From NCBI GenBank assembly GCA_014236755.1, contig JACCKY010000017.1:21355-85354 (forward strand): a stretch of DNA of 64,000 nt, read 5' to 3'. The translations under genes and the position numbers were made by a program. The stretch is from Candidatus Petromonas tenebris (GTDB lineage Bacteria > Bacillota > Clostridia > Peptostreptococcales > Caminicellaceae). The notes beneath the pieces were generated by a model. It was not told where the DNA came from, made no database searches, and worked only from the letters and a program-made list of their open reading frames with translations. Below, piece by piece: positions 63,771 through 64,000 of this stretch (positions within the stretch are counted from its first letter, which is position 1; each line of letters begins with the position of its first letter).

Positions 63771-64000
63771 TGAGGAATATACAGTGCAAAACCAGGGTTT
63801 AGAATCATGCTACTTTTGGCTCGGAAATGTTAAAAAATTGACACTACATAAGCTCTATAGAAAAAAATGATGTTTACCCTTAAAGACCAGCTATTAAATG
63901 TCAAGTAACATAATTGAAAAAATCATTATAACTAAACAACTAAAAATTTGCATGACAAAAAGAGGTTATTATTTTTAATAACCCGAAGGGTTTGGTATAT
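63771..64000. other. Non-coding tail of the window
   Basis: No convincing ORF is visible on either strand. The stretch contains TGTTAAAAAATTGACA (63829-63844) and a hairpin GGTTATTA/TAATAACC (63964-63983) with a T-rich loop, perhaps the terminator of a gene beyond the edge on either strand. The rest is AT-rich with nothing recognisable. Confidence 0.4.

Noticed and set aside
63814..63840. Possible sigma-54 promoter (TGGCTCGGAAATGTTA)
   Set aside because: The -24-like TGGC is present, but the -12 position lacks the required GC at correct spacing, so the match is not good enough.

Overview
The window is AT-rich and shows strong GGAGG-type ribosome binding sites, frequent GTG/TTG starts, a cotJ spore-coat operon, an anaerobic (early cobalt insertion) cobalamin pathway, an AdoCbl riboswitch and a bacterial group II intron remnant. 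Together these point to an anaerobic, endospore-forming, low-GC Gram-positive bacterium of the Clostridia (Tissierellales/Clostridiales-like). This placement is an inference from gene content. Nearly all genes are on the + strand. The exceptions are cotJABC, fba, one acidic hypothetical protein and one MltG-like membrane protein.

Layout. 1-9.2 kb: cotJ operon (-), MATE transporter, class II fructose-bisphosphate aldolase (-), phosphatidylserine synthase, two pseudouridine synthases, a GNAT protein and uncharacterised charged proteins. 9.2-23.2 kb: a solitary HEPN (Csm6-like) protein, signal peptidase I, CBS protein, TGS-nucleoside kinase, glutaminase, nitroreductase, SpoIIE-type phosphatase with a membrane sensor, ArsR-like regulator, endonuclease IV, ZIP transporter, QueG and a Lon-like ATPase-protease. 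23.4-28.8 kb: threonine-to-glycine pair tdh-kbl, a degraded group II intron, DUF503 protein and endonuclease III, separated by repeat elements. 28.8-33.5 kb: an FtsA-like ATPase with a long tail of repeated NG-motif units, VanW protein, DUF2225 and YbjQ.

33.5-55.3 kb is a tetrapyrrole supercluster: cobU-cobS-cobC; an AdoCbl riboswitch with a terminator; then cbiA-cbiP-cbiB, cobD-pduX-cbiC, cbiD-cbiE-cbiT-cbiF-cbiG-hemA-cbiH-cbiJ-(sirC/met8-like)-hemC-cobA/hemD-hemB-hemL. It makes 5-aminolevulinate from Glu-tRNA, converts it to uroporphyrinogen III and precorrin-2, closes and methylates the corrin ring, and adds the aminopropanol arm and nucleotide loop. No cbiL (C20 methyltransferase), cobaltochelatase (cbiK/X), cobT or adenosyltransferase is visible here. 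55.3-64 kb: UppP, two DUF362 proteins, CheX, TrmL, Na/Pi cotransporter and a CBS-PAS-sigma54 activator.

The most unusual content lies between the genes. One family of ~177-bp imperfect palindromes occurs four times. A fifth relative keeps the ends and internal-loop motifs but has a completely different, still fully complementary, 12-bp helix. All five lie upstream of + strand genes in the same orientation. A second family is built from heptanucleotide repeats and usually ends in a terminator-like hairpin (five copies plus a fragment that supplies the stop codon of cbiT). A third is a ~110-bp two-hairpin element present twice in inverted orientation.
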